Of a DNA stretch of 64,000 nt, positions 42,630 through 53,405 are shown in pieces. The notes under the pieces are model-generated. The model worked only from the letters and a program-made list of their open reading frames with translations, was not told the DNA's origin and did not search any database. The translations under genes were made by a program, and so were the position numbers. Origin of the DNA: Sarcocystis neurona (lineage: Eukaryota; Apicomplexa; Conoidasida; Eucoccidiorida; Sarcocystidae); contig KL647301.1 of assembly GCA_000727475.1 (NCBI GenBank), forward strand, positions 2,009,055-2,073,054, read 5' to 3'. Each line of letters starts with the position of its first letter. Positions within the stretch are counted from its first letter, which is position 1.

Positions 42630-44903
42630 ATGCTACAGCGCCGTATCGTGTATACGTATCGAGCTGTTCGTTCATTGCAGATTGTCAGAACCGGCACAAC
42701 TTTTATCGCCACTGCTAGTATTGACACTTCTGCCGCGGATAACCCTTGGTGTGCTGCCACTGCCACTCATGCGCCGGATAGAGGAGGTTACCGGTGGAGA
42801 TGATGGTAGCTTTTTTTGCTGTTGCTGCTGCGGCTTGTGTTGCAGGTCTTTCAAACTGCTAATTGACGGGTCTGCCTACGCGCTCATGGGTGGTCTGCTG
42901 TTGCTGTTGCTCACTTCCAATCTGACTGTTGTAGAGCGAAGGGTCGACGCACACGTGAAAAGCCTAGCGCTTCTTGCTGCTGCCTACGGCGCTGGCATTG
43001 CATTGTGGGGCTGCGAAGTTGCTGCTCTAGGCAAACGATCTGTGTTTCCTGCAGGCGCTCCCAGGCAAGGCTTTGCTTTACTGCACTGCGACCGCAACGA
43101 AATCACGAGGTCTGCACAACACTGACGTATACCTATATTTCTTACCCGTAAATGTGAAGATGCGTAAAAAGAAGATGGGTATACGCGTCTACATCATGTA
43201 TACACATTACGTACATACGCGCATATAGTACTGTGCATTGATGTGCCACGGGAATAGAAGTCACACAGCGCTTTCTGTGGAGCTGAAGGTTGCACGGCGT
43301 CGTGCGTGTCGTCCACGTAGCTCCAGTACTCCTGCAGCAATGGCAGCAGCCGTCACAGCGGCGTTCCCCGCAGACACAAGAGCAACGGTTTTCCTGGAGT
43401 GTAATTCAGGATTCTGAGCGGGAACCCACCCCACGTCAGCAGGAATAGCAGCCAGCGGCACCAGTAGCAATCTGCAGAGGATTCAGCCGACTGACACCAA
43501 CAGAAAACACGCCCACTCTTTTCCGCATTTGCATCGTAGGTCTCCCGGTTGCTTCACTAGAATCAACAACTAAGAGATGGAGAGATGGACAGTCCGTAGA
43601 GGTGACAGGAATACCCAGGGGAAGGGCACCGTACACATCGAGAGGAGCAGTCCACAGTTTGAGCGTATGCGCGCTTACACACACGCATACACACACACAC
43701 ACACACACGACATATACATATATATATATATATATATGCGCGTCTATCCATGCAGATGTACCGTTTTCGGTTATATTCGAGCCTGATTTCTGCAGCGTCA
43801 TTCATTGTGGCGTTCTGCGTGAGGGTTGTCTCTGTGCCTCAAGTGACCTCTCTCGCCGTACGCGCAGGGCTGCTTGTATGTCACGCACGGGCTGCGTTGT
43901 ATCATGGCCTACGGTCGCGTCCCTGTAAATTGCCACGTATATATAGATGCGTGTACATGTAACGATGAGACATTAACGGATACCCGATTTTCTGGTTGCA
44001 TGCATGGACGCACACATATACATATATATATATATATATCTCTAAAGCAGGTGTTTTGTGATGTTTGTACTGCGTTGAAATCCCCCCTGCAGGTATATTT
44101 TTGGCCTTGTGAGTTTGTGGCTGTGCGTTCCGGTGTTGGTACTGCCGGAGTCGGTAGGCCCAGTGGCCGCCTACGCTGCGCTGATGCTGCCAGTGGCCCT
44201 GCAGATGCTGCTGCCACGTCTTCTCTTTACTGAGAAGCAGCGAAGGGAATCAACAGGAGGCTGGAACGTGCGCTGTGGAGGTGGCTGGCTTCCGCAGTGG
44301 TGGGGAAGCAGCAGAAGTCAACAGCTGTTACCATTTGCAGCTCTTGCCAGTGCTGCTGTGGGAATGCTTTACGTAAGCAGAGTTGAAGCTAGAGCGACCA
44401 GTGAAATAGACGCGGCTGCAGCAGAAGCTGCTGCGTCATTGAACGACGCGATAAATGCGGAAGTCTCCTATGTTACATCCAGTTCTTCCCCAAGCAATAA
44501 ACACGACATCAGTAACAATAGAAGCGAAGGCTGCAACAGCAGTAACCGCACTGACGGCAGCTGTTTCAAAAACAGCCGCGAATCCAGAGGCAACAGCAGT
44601 GCTTTAGAGGATGATCGCGGGTGGCGAGGGAAGCTTGCTAAAATTCTTTTCCCTGCTCCAGGCGCAGTATCAGGAGGTGCGGCAGCAGCAGGGTGGAGGG
44701 CGCAGACTGCAGAGGAAGTGCAGCGCGAACGTGAAGATCAAGAGACACTAAACTTGACGCGGAAACGGCTGCTTTCCGCGAAGGAACAACGGCAGCAAAA
44801 CGCACTGCAACAGGAGGAGCCGCAGCCACTCAAGCAGCAGCAAAAAACGGCAAAGCACCAGTCTTCATGGAAACAAGAAGACACGGGCGACGACAGGCGA
44901 TAG
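42630..44903 (+). CDS. Putative polytopic membrane protein with coiled-coil-like tail
   Basis: Start ATG 42630: MLQRRIVYTYRAVRSLQIVR, IATASIDTSAADNPWCAATA, ending CCG|GTGGAG (42793, phase 2). Exon 2 from 42846 (acceptor CTTGTGTTGCAG) reads SFKLLIDGSAYALMGGLLLL, ERRVDAHVKSLALLAAAYGA and runs to about 43108. Exon 3 (about 43782-43913) reads LISAASFIVAFCVRVVSVPQ, then RAGLLVCHARAALYHGL. Exon 4 from 44093 (acceptor TCCCCCCTGCAG) reads YIFGLVSLWLCVPVLVLPES, VAAYAALMLPVALQMLLPRL, LLPFAALASAAVGMLYVSRV, then a hydrophilic tail (QTAEEVQREREDQETLNLTR, SWKQEDTGDDRR, stop 44903). Phases match at every proposed junction, though donors 2 and 3 are weak. About seven spans are predicted. No transporter or receptor motif is recognised. 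Minus-strand frames at 43261-43700 compete with intron 2. Confidence 0.48.
43680..43740. repeat. (AC)n and (TA)n microsatellite
   Basis: ACACACAC at about 43687-43708 is followed by a TA run at 43717-43736, inside the proposed intron between exons 2 and 3 of the plus gene. A second TA run lies at 44020-44038 in the next intron. Confidence 0.85.
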
Positions 44904-45659
44904 GTTAAAGCATCACTTGCTGCAGCTGCTGCAGCTGACAGACATCTGAAAAAGAATGAAGTAATTCGGGACCCGCAAGGGATAAACTGCATACACGTAA
45001 ATGTACATAGCTGTACGTATGTGTATATATATATATGTATGTGTCTTTCGTAGCTTGGAAATCATCTTCAGTATATATGAAATCAAGGATGCCTTGCCTG
45101 TTGATGTGTCAGTCTCTTCCTGTTTCTCGGTCCTAGATATGTGCACGTGTATATACGGGTGCATGTGGGTCAGTGCAGGAACGTATGTGCCACTGTGTAG
45201 GCTGCCAAACGCTCGGCCGTAGCGTGGCTACCGAGAGCTGGGGAAGACTCCGTCGAAAGCAAGTCCCGGACCGCAGCAGTAACTGGACACAGCGGGATGA
45301 ACTAAACAGATGCAGGGACTGTGAGTTTTGTGCTGCCCTTACAAGGTCTTGTGCAGCCCTGTACAGCGCCTTTATATATATATATATAGGTACAAGTAAA
45401 TGTGTTTCGCTGCACATCCGCTGCTGCGCACAGTTACTTGTGCGCATGTGTGTGCGGTGTTCTAGAGTGCGTCTCCACGTATCCACGTAGGTCTACACAC
45501 TTGTACCGACACATATGTATATATATATATATATATGTATACATGGACATATACGTGTGAACATACAGAGTGAGAGACGCACGTAGGGAGGCAAAAACAT
45601 GTGTGTGTGTGTGTGTATGTGTGTGTGAGTGTATAAATCTGTATGCCAGGTGCACAAGT
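44904..45659. other. Spacer between convergent genes
   Basis: It carries short TA runs (45027-45038, 45374-45386, 45515-45533) and a TGTGTGTG tract at 45600-45632. The plus gene (stop 44903) and the kinase (stop 45660) end toward each other here. No exon is supported. Confidence 0.5.
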
Positions 45660-48600
45660 TTAGCTCAAGCGGAGCTGTTGTCGTAGAGCTACTGCTGGGT
45701 GCTGCTGCAGCAGATGCCGTAGCCTTCTGTGTATGCGCGTGAGACGCAGCAGCAGTTGCAGCTCTTCACGGTTGAATGTGTAACCCAGAAAATCGACATC
45801 TTTTAGTGCGCCACGCGCATCCTCAAACACCCTGTGGTGACGTTGACTTTGCTGGGAAGTGGAGCTGCTGTCTGTGTGCCTGTTGCCACTTCTGCTGCCG
45901 CTGCTGCCTCTGTCGCTACGTCCACTCCTGCTGCCGGAGCTGCCGCACCAGTCGCAGCAGACGCTTCTCCCTTCGCTGCTGCCGCTTCTTCTGCTTGTGT
46001 AGCTGCTGTTGCGTGTGCCGCTTTGTCGGCCACTGCTGCTGCTGCTGCAGGTGCTGCTGCTCCTGTAACTCCTGGCGGTCATAACTCGCGTGGCGCTTCT
46101 CCTGCGTCTGTTCCCGCTGTCACGGCCCCCTCTTGTGCTGCTGTGCCAGCTACTGGAACTGCAGCTGCGCCAGCTGCTGCCGCTATACCAGGTTTCTCGG
46201 TTGCTGTCCCGGGTGCGTGTTTCTCTGCTGTAAATCCTGCTGCATGCGCTGCTGCTGGGCGCGTTGCCGTCGCTGCCGGAGGTGCTGCCCCTGCAGTCGC
46301 TGCTCTCTCTGGTCCAGCAAGTGTACCCGCTGTAGCAAATCTCCCGGCTACTGTTGCGTGGTGAGCTCTGGCGATTCAGAGATCTACCACGTATGGAATT
46401 TCGGCATTTGCTGCCGCATAACCTCCTGCCGTCCGCCTCGTACTCCCGAGATGCTTTGCTGTTGCTGTTGTCGCAAACGCGAGAACTGCATGCGTTTCCT
46501 CCTTCACGCAGAGACGTTTGGTGGCTGCAGCTGCTGCAGGCGTCCTGTTCTTCCTCCTTACTCTTGCTGCTGCCTGTGTCGTGTACTGTGTAGTCTACCT
46601 TTCTGCGGCAGGTGCTTCTGCACATTTGCCGAATCCTTGGGCTTCTGCCACAGCGAGCGGTGGGCAGCAGCAGGAAACTTTCAGCTGGCTTCCGTTTCCC
46701 GCGCGTCGCTGCCTCTAATGCTGCTTTCGAGGCTGCTGCTGTTGGTGGTTCTGCTGCCAGCGCTTCTCCTGATCCTGTTTCAACTTGTTCTGCTGGTGTT
46801 GCATCTCCTGCTGCTTCCGCTGTTGCTTCTGCCGCTGCTAAGATTGTTGCTGCTGCTTCTGCTGGGAAACGCGGGCTGCTGCTGTCTCGGCGGTCTGCTC
46901 TCGCGACGTCCTCGAGAAGCCCGCCTCTGGACCGTTGCTGGTGGAGTTCCTGCTGCTGTCGGCTGCGACACCGCGTGCGGGATTGACACAGACGTACACG
47001 CCTCTGCTGCACCACAGGCTGCTGCTGCAACACCAAGGTCGGCGTCGATTCCTTGAGCTGCTGCTGCGGTTGCTGCATCTGGAATCTGTGCCGCTGCTGC
47101 CACCGCTGCGGCTGCGTGTGGCCTTCCTGCTGCTGCTCTGCCTGCTGCTGCTGCTGCGCCCGGACGTCGTGCTGCTGTTGCGTGTGAGCGTGCTGTTGCT
47201 GTAGGTGAAGGTGCTGCTGACGCAGGTTTAGGCGCCAGTTTCCTTTGAAATTCTGCATCTGTTGGGGCTTCCAGCAGCAGTCGTGCATGCACTGCATCTG
47301 CTGTTGCTGTTGCCGCTGCTGCTTCCGCCTCCGCTGCCTCTGCAGCTGTAGTTTCGAACGCCCGCACATCGGCTGCTGGTGTTGCATTTCTTCACTGTGC
47401 TGTTGCTGCTGCTCGTTACACGTTGTAGCTCCGTCGCCGTGGGAGCCGAAATAGTCTCGTAGCCACGCGCATGCACACAACTGCCTGAAATTCCAACGTT
47501 TTCTGCTGCCACATAAGAGGTTCTGCATCACTTGGATGCACGCGTTAGACACTCTGAAGTCGTATTCCTCTTCTTCGACGGGGGTAGCCAGCTGCTGCGT
47601 ATTTAAGTGAAGATGCTGCATCTCTAGCCACAGCTGCTGCTGATCTAACCTGCGTTCCTGGTGTTGCTTTACCTCTGCTTGCTGTTGCTGCTTCTGTGGA
47701 CTTCGCTGCTTGTCCAGCTCTCGCAGCAACATCTGATGCTCTTGCTGGTGTTGTTTCTTCTCTCTCACTTGCTGCTGTTGCTGCTGCCGCAGTTCCAGCT
47801 GCACTCTGTGAAGCTGTTCGCGCCGCTTCCTCGCTATCTGTACATGCTTGCCCCCTACTGTACCTTTGCCAACCCTCACTTTGCCGTCGCCCTTTGCCAC
47901 TACCACGGCTGACTCTCCTCCGGCACGACCTACCCTATCTTCTCCTCCTTCGCTGTCGCTTTCGTCGTCTTCTCCTTTTCCTCGTTGCTGTTCGTTTCCT
48001 TCATCTGCGTCTACTTCTATCCCACCCTGTACTGCTGGTTTGTTCTTTACCGTCGTGCTTTGCTGCTGCGCATGCCGGTGCTGCTTCTTTCCTGCTGCGT
48101 TCTCTCCTGTGTCTGCGAAGAAAAGAAAAGCAGGACAGAACCCTCCCCTCTCGTATCTCTCCCGCAGGAACAGCGACAGCAGCAGCACGTTGCTGCTCGG
48201 AACGAACCAAGGCCTTGCGTGTGCATGCGAAGGCCCTCGCGCCTGTGCTGTGTTCGCGCGCGCGTCCATCTTCGATAATGGCAGCAAGTGGCTGCCGCGT
48301 GCGTCCCCCTGAAATGGCAGCCGCAGACCGCAGCCCTCCCTCTCTGCATGCAAATCGGGGAGTTGTGTCAACGTGCTGCTGCATGCTTCCAGGTTTGGTG
48401 CCAGCAGGTCATTGCGGGTGCATGACAGCAGAGAAGAGTGCTCAGAATTATTGCCGCGTCCATTTAAATAGGGCTGCAGGAGGACACGGGTGCCAAATGC
48501 GTGAACATTCGAAAGGCTTAGGTAACTGCTGCTGCCTGCTTCTACGCAGGGTGGCTCGACAGGAGTGCTGCTACCTGCATGCACACCAGAGGAGTTCTGG

Positions 48601-51600
48601 AGCTTGCTGCTGCATGCGCGAAGTAGCAGCTCACTGTTGCATGCAGGAAAGCAGAAGGGCAGACAGCCGTATGTACATTCGAAGAGCATCACCCCAACAG
48701 ACCACCAGTCGGCAGCGAAGGAGTACTCCTGCTGTAGTAGCACTTCTGGGGCCATGTACTGCAGCGTGCCTGCTACAGAAAGAGGATGCAAAGCAGACGA
48801 GAAGCAGGAGAACAGCACAGAAGTCGCCTTTCGCCTGCTGCGTGCCCTAGCGTGGTCTGTAGAGAGGGAAGAAGAAAGAGAAGCAATCGCAGGTGAGGCA
48901 GGCCCCCGCCGAAAGATAGAAGCAGTCACAGCATCACCACAAGCAGACAAACCAGCTGAGTCAGAAACAGCAAACGAAGCAGCAGCAACAGATTTGCGCA
49001 CCCCCCCGGCAGCCGTTGCAATAGAGGGAGGACCCCACACAGCAACGGAAGAAGCGGCAGGCACAGCAAAAGTATCAGAAACATGACAGGCAGAGGAAGC
49101 TGCTGCACACGCGGTAACAGCGTAGTCTGCAGGAGCAGCAGCAGCTGCTGGAGCAAAACTCAATGCGGCAGGACGGGCAGCACACGGAGGTGATGACACT
49201 GCGTCCTTCTCCCACCTAGAGGGAAGCGTGACCCTTCCGCCATCTGCCGACCTCGCACGTACTAACCCATCCGCATGCGTGCTTCGCCTTCTCACCGTAC
49301 GTCTTTCTTTCCCATCCCCAGTATTCTCCCCAGCTGCTGGTCTCCCTATTCTCTGCTGTGCTTGCTCCTCCACTGCTGTCTCACTATTGCTGCCGCGTAT
49401 TGCTTGTGTCTGCCACGCGCACGCAGGTGCTTTGCTCTCTCTGTTCTCAACTTGTGCTTCACGATGCTGCTGTTGTCGCCCCAGCTGCAGCTGCCACCTC
49501 TGCCGCTGCCGCTGGAGGTTCGCTTGCATTTGCTGCTGCTGGCGCGTCCGTCTTTCCTCATGCAGCCGCTGTCGTCTCTGATGCATATGCTGCGTCTGGA
49601 CAAGCCACTGCGGCTGACCTGTTTGACCTGTGGGAGCCAACTTTTTGTGTTTTTCTCCCTGCTGCTGTTGCTGCCGCCCCTGCCGCAGGAGCAGCAGCTG
49701 TTGTTGCTTTGGCTGCTTTCCCTGCTGGCCATGCTCCCGTGCATGCACTGGTCGGCAGCAGAGGCCGAAGTCTAGCAGCTTTGCATTCCCTGCCCCATCA
49801 AACCCCACATTTTCAGGTTTGATGTCACGATGAATGTAACCCAGAGCATGCAGTGTACGTACACCCCAGACTATTTGAGCAAAGATTCTTCTTCGCTCGC
49901 TTTCACGCATGCAGGCTTTTCGAAAACACCCCAGTCCCTCGACTCCTGCTGGTGCATGCAGTTCGCCAGTGTCTGCTGCTGTCACCGCTCTGTCCCCGCC
50001 GACTGACGCAGCTGGTGGACGCGTTTTTCCTGCGATAGCTGCACTTGCGTGCTTGTGGACTTCCGTTACAACTCTTGCTGAGCTTCCCGCTGCTGCTGCT
50101 GCGCAAGGCGCTTCGTCCTCGCTGTCCGTCCCTACTCTCAAGTGGCCTCCTTCTGCTGCCCCTGCCGCCACAACTACTGCTTCTGAGTTTGCACTGGCCG
50201 CAGCAAAAGCTGGTAGTGTCCCCGCGGGAGCAGCTTTCCTGGGTATTCTCTGTGCTGCCTTTTTGTCTCCAGTTGATGCTCCTGCTGCTGCTGCTCCCTC
50301 GGTGGCCGTTACTGTCGTCGCTGTTGCTGTTATTTTTGTTGCCGTCGCAAAACTTTCTCCCGCGCTGCGGGCTACGTAAGCGGTGTCCCCTATCGCTCCG
50401 TGTAACGAAGAAATGCCCTGTACCACTACTTCCTGGTCAGACGTGGTTGCCATTGATGAATGTGTACTGCCTGTTTCTTCTTTGAATGAACAAATAAGTC
50501 GCCCTGCTGCTTCTTGAGCCGGCGCTGTTTTCGACGGTGCAGCAGCAACAGCTGCATTGATTTTAGCACGCAGGTCTCCTCCTGGGAGGTACTCCAGCAG
50601 CTGGTATAAATTTTCTGCGTCCTGAAAACTGCCTTCAAGGCGAACGCAGCAAGTGTTCCGCGTCGCCAGGGGCGGAAGCGGCTTCTTCGACCTGTGGTGC
50701 TGCTTTGCATTCTCTTGCAAGCATTGCTGCTTTTTCGGCGCACTCCGCTGTTGCTTAGCGCTCTGGCGCTCTTCTCGTCCTTGCAGTTGCTTTCTCCTTT
50801 GCATGGCCTGCCGCAGCTGCTGCAGGTCCATGAACACCTGCTGCTCCAGCAGCACGCGTCTGCGCGCTGCAGGGGTCTGAAAACTCTGTTTGGGTATTAC
50901 TTTAAGTGCATACCTCTTACCGCTGCGAGTGCTGCTGCAGTGTCTTCTTTTGCCTCTTCTGCCTCTCCCCGTGCTGGTGCAGTCTTCCACTAGATACACG
51001 CTTCCTGCTGCGCCTCTGCCTAGCAGCTGCAGCACAGTAAAGCGCCGTGTGTTCAGGCGCTCTCTCTCTTGCCGGAGCCACGCGCGCTGCGCAGCTGCTA
51101 GTGCGTCAAGAGTTGCATGTATTCGATTGTTATAGACCTCTTCCTGCAGCAGCATGTCTATACGTCGACCCTTTCTATGCTGCAGGAAGATTCGACTTCC
51201 CTGATTCTTTTGCCGCACCTGCTGCTGTCCCTTGTGTTGTTCCTCCTCCCGCTGCTTGTGCTTCTCTTCTGCTTGAGGCCTAATTATAATAGGCGCCTTC
51301 TGCCGCCGTTTTCGATGCTGCCGCCCCTGCTCCTGCTCTTGTTGTATCTGCTGCGGCTTCTCCTGCATTGTTGGTTGCCAACTTGTAGGGAGACCGGCTT
51401 CCTTCTTCCTCTCTTGCGACTCTCTTTCCTGTGAGTTCTTTTGTCGCTGCTCTTCATGTGCGTGCTCCTTATCCTGCTTTTCGTACCGTTGCTGCTGCTG
51501 CTGCCGCTTCTGCTGTTGCTGCTGGTTCCACTCCTCTTGATGAAGTTGCTTTTGCCACGCACGCTGCAGGTGCTGCTGTATGCCGTGCTGCTTCTCCTGC

Positions 51601-53405
51601 TGCTGCCGCGTCTTCATTTCATCCTGTTGCCTCTGCTGTACCAGTGCAAGGTGCAGGACCTCCTGTAAAGCGTGCTGTTGCTGTCGTTGTTGCGGTTGGC
51701 GCTGCTCAAGTCCTGCTCGTAACGTTGACTCGTGCTCACGCCCACCTACATCTTTAATCTGTGGACAGTACCGTACACCTGTCGCCTGCTTCTTGGCTTC
51801 AGCATTTTTCTTATGCTGCTGATGCTTCTCCGGCTGATACTGAACACGCCGCTGGCGCTCCTGCTGCTGCTGCTGCTCATTGTCGTCTTCAAAACACTCG
51901 TGCTCCTCTTTCTCCTCTTCTTTCCCCTGTTTTTGCTGGTGCTGCGTGTTCCCTTCCACGTACGGCGCTTGCTGCTCACGGTGCTGCGTAGTATCGCCAC
52001 GTACGTGGTGCCGCTGGACGCCGCTGTCCGGCCCATCACGCCACTGCTGTGTCTTCGTCACTTCCTCGGGAGTCTGCTGCTGCTCTTTCCTACTGGGTCT
52101 ACCGGCGTGTATCTTACCGCTTTGCTGCTGTTTCTTCAACTGCTGCTGGTATTCTCCCTCCTCCGGCTGCTGGATCTGGTAATACCCCTGCATTTGTTTC
52201 TCTAGCGCGCCGTGAAGGTTCCGCTGGGCGCTCTGCTCAGACCACAGCTGCATCCGGTGTTGCTGCAGGTCCTGATGCTGCTCTTCGGGAGTCTGTTGTT
52301 GGTGCTGCAGCGAGGTCAAGTCTCGTTCACTCTTTTCGCGTTTGCTCGCGAGCAGGAGTCTGCGCCGCGTGGGAGGCAACCGCAGAGCAGCCAGCACGTC
52401 TTCTTGCAGCTCCTGCTGCTGCCGTTCTCCCGCTTTGTCTCGAGAATTCCTCTCGACAACATATTTCTTAAAAGAAGCAAAGAGCATCCGTTGTCGATGT
52501 TGGTGAACCTGGGGCCGCTGCTGCTGGTCTCGATACTGCCACTGCTGCTGCTGTTGGTGTGCCTGTTGTTCCTGCCGTTGCTTCTGCCGCAGATGGTGAC
52601 GCATGTTCTTCTGTATCACGTGAGTTTGTTGGTATCGCTGTGCCGAAACAACGCTGTAACGACGTGGGGCAGGCATAGACGCTACCGCTGCTGCTGCGGG
52701 AATCAGAACTTCCTCTCTTTTGCCGCTGCAACTTCTACCCATCAAACAACGAGTATCTGCACGCGCGGGCGAAGCAGACAGTTTGCCCCCTGAAATGTCC
52801 TCCGCGGTGTTGACATCACACTCACCAAATGCAGCAGAAGAAGCGAACGCTGCGGTACCAGTAGCGTTTGGATCAACTTTAAACGTACGCATTGCAGCAG
52901 CGGATGAAGGAGGCGCAGCGGCCGCGTAGTCATTTACAAATGTAGCAGGAGTTGCTAAAGAGTGTGGGCAAGTGGCAACACGAGGAGTGGCAGCTGAGCT
53001 GGGATAGGGTTGGTCTTCTTGTTGTTCGACAAAGCAGCAGAAAGCATCCCATTGTTCTGCATTCTCGGCCGTATCAGTGTCGTCTAGCCACACATCCGGC
53101 TTTTCGCTTTCGGATGATGAAACTAGTGTATCGCGTTGCTCGCAGGGATTCTGTTGTTGCAGCCTTTCGACAGAGTGCTGTTTCTCCTGCTGCTGTACCG
53201 GCCTCAAACGCGTCCAGTGGTCTTTCCCCTGCCGCGGTTGCGGACGAGGTTGCGCAGGTCTACCCTGTTGGAGTGGCTGCTGCTCGTCTTTGGGGTACTG
53301 GGGCGACGAGATGTACTGCTGCTGGTTGTCTCGAGCGTCGCCCTCCGCAGCACGCAGCACGTGCTCCTGTGTGCCCCTATCCTGTTGCTGACTGCACTGC
53401 TGCAT
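45660..53405 (-). CDS. Giant Ser/Thr protein kinase, AGC group, NDR/LATS-like
   Basis: ATG at 53405, 2581 codons, no intron needed. Residues 1-790 are Gln/Glu/Arg-rich filler. Kinase landmarks in order: P-loop LLGRGAAGSVYLVE (about 795-808), VAIK-type lysine in YALKVIPKQSF (about 834), EYLPGGDL (about 940), catalytic loop YIHRDIKPENV (about 1190), LLDFGLC (about 1212), AGTLQYMAPEVL (about 1550), DWWSVGVMLFECTYGCLPF (about 1567). Catalytic Lys, Asp and DFG are intact. SDFGLC/GT-x2-Y-x-APEV/DWWS-like wording, DNLRRL-style helices and the C-terminal FLGYTFNREEL (about 2537) match AGC kinases; the last resembles the NDR hydrophobic motif. About 330 residues of Gln/Ala/Ser filler separate DFG from APE, where NDR kinases carry a short autoinhibitory insert; further fillers follow GGDL and the F-helix. 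NDR kinases act with MOB proteins in cell division. Kinase is certain, NDR-type likely. Confidence 0.93.
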   Translation of the reverse strand: MQQCSQQQDRGTQEHVLRAAEGDARDNQQQYISSPQYPKDEQQPLQQGRPAQPRPQPRQGKDHWTRLRPVQQQEKQHSVERLQQQNPCEQRDTLVSSSESEKPDVWLDDTDTAENAEQWDAFCCFVEQQEDQPYPSSAATPRVATCPHSLATPATFVNDYAAAAPPSSAAAMRTFKVDPNATGTAAFASSAAFGECDVNTAEDISGGKLSASPARADTRCLMGRSCSGKREEVLIPAAAAVASMPAPRRYSVVSAQRYQQTHVIQKNMRHHLRQKQRQEQQAHQQQQQWQYRDQQQRPQVHQHRQRMLFASFKKYVVERNSRDKAGERQQQELQEDVLAALRLPPTRRRLLLASKREKSERDLTSLQHQQQTPEEQHQDLQQHRMQLWSEQSAQRNLHGALEKQMQGYYQIQQPEEGEYQQQLKKQQQSGKIHAGRPSRKEQQQTPEEVTKTQQWRDGPDSGVQRHHVRGDTTQHREQQAPYVEGNTQHQQKQGKEEEKEEHECFEDDNEQQQQQERQRRVQYQPEKHQQHKKNAEAKKQATGVRYCPQIKDVGGREHESTLRAGLEQRQPQQRQQQHALQEVLHLALVQQRQQDEMKTRQQQEKQHGIQQHLQRAWQKQLHQEEWNQQQQQKRQQQQQRYEKQDKEHAHEEQRQKNSQERESQERKKEAGLPTSWQPTMQEKPQQIQQEQEQGRQHRKRRQKAPIIIRPQAEEKHKQREEEQHKGQQQVRQKNQGSRIFLQHRKGRRIDMLLQEEVYNNRIHATLDALAAAQRAWLRQERERLNTRRFTVLQLLGRGAAGSVYLVEDCTSTGRGRRGKRRHCSSTRSGKRYALKVIPKQSFQTPAARRRVLLEQQVFMDLQQLRQAMQRRKQLQGREERQSAKQQRSAPKKQQCLQENAKQHHRSKKPLPPLATRNTCCVRLEGSFQDAENLYQLLEYLPGGDLRAKINAAVAAAPSKTAPAQEAAGRLICSFKEETGSTHSSMATTSDQEVVVQGISSLHGAIGDTAYVARSAGESFATATKITATATTVTATEGAAAAGASTGDKKAAQRIPRKAAPAGTLPAFAAASANSEAVVVAAGAAEGGHLRVGTDSEDEAPCAAAAAGSSARVVTEVHKHASAAIAGKTRPPAASVGGDRAVTAADTGELHAPAGVEGLGCFRKACMRESERRRIFAQIVWGVRTLHALGYIHRDIKPENVGFDGAGNAKLLDFGLCCRPVHAREHGQQGKQPKQQQLLLLRQGRQQQQQGEKHKKLAPTGQTGQPQWLVQTQHMHQRRQRLHEERRTRQQQQMQANLQRQRQRWQLQLGRQQQHREAQVENRESKAPACAWQTQAIRGSNSETAVEEQAQQRIGRPAAGENTGDGKERRTVRRRSTHADGLVRARSADGGRVTLPSRWEKDAVSSPPCAARPAALSFAPAAAAAPADYAVTACAAASSACHVSDTFAVPAASSVAVWGPPSIATAAGGVRKSVAAASFAVSDSAGLSACGDAVTASIFRRGPASPAIASLSSSLSTDHARARSRRKATSVLFSCFSSALHPLSVAGTLQYMAPEVLLQQEYSFAADWWSVGVMLFECTYGCLPFCFPACNSELLLRACSSKLQNSSGVHAGSSTPVEPPCVEAGSSSYLSLSNVHAFGTRVLLQPYLNGRGNNSEHSSLLSCTRNDLLAPNLEACSSTLTQLPDLHAEREGCGLRLPFQGDARGSHLLPLSKMDARANTAQARGPSHAHARPWFVPSSNVLLLSLFLRERYERGGFCPAFLFFADTGENAAGKKQHRHAQQQSTTVKNKPAVQGGIEVDADEGNEQQRGKGEDDESDSEGGEDRVGRAGGESAVVVAKGDGKVRVGKGTVGGKHVQIARKRREQLHRVQLELRQQQQQQVREKKQHQQEHQMLLRELDKQRSPQKQQQQAEVKQHQERRLDQQQLWLEMQHLHLNTQQLATPVEEEEYDFRVSNACIQVMQNLLCGSRKRWNFRQLCACAWLRDYFGSHGDGATTCNEQQQQHSEEMQHQQPMCGRSKLQLQRQRRRKQQRQQQQQMQCMHDCCWKPQQMQNFKGNWRLNLRQQHLHLQQQHAHTQQQHDVRAQQQQQAEQQQEGHTQPQRWQQRHRFQMQQPQQQLKESTPTLVLQQQPVVQQRRVRLCQSRTRCRSRQQQELHQQRSRGGLLEDVARADRRDSSSPRFPAEAAATILAAAEATAEAAGDATPAEQVETGSGEALAAEPPTAAASKAALEAATRGKRKPAESFLLLPTARCGRSPRIRQMCRSTCRRKVDYTVHDTGSSKSKEEEQDACSSCSHQTSLREGGNACSSRVCDNSNSKASREYEADGRRLCGSKCRNSIRGRSLNRQSSPRNSSREICYSGYTCWTRESSDCRGSTSGSDGNAPSSSACSRIYSRETRTRDSNRETWYSGSSWRSCSSSSWHSSTRGGRDSGNRRRRSATRVMTARSYRSSSTCSSSSSGRQSGTRNSSYTSRRSGSSEGRSVCCDWCGSSGSRSGRSDRGSSGSRSGNRHTDSSSTSQQSQRHHRVFEDARGALKDVDFLGYTFNREELQLLLRLTRIHRRLRHLLQQHPAVALRQQLRLS

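Noticed and set aside
43261..43700. Minus-strand gene with a tail-anchor-like end (TVALVSAGNAAVTAAAIAAG)
   Set aside because: Reading is plausible, but the only available intron is 39 bases with a weak donor, and it conflicts with the phase-consistent plus-strand gene; left as unproven.
46133..47056. Long plus-strand frames inside the kinase gene
   Set aside because: They are shadows of CAG-rich kinase coding sequence on the other strand; Cys/Leu/Ala-rich with no start or domain.
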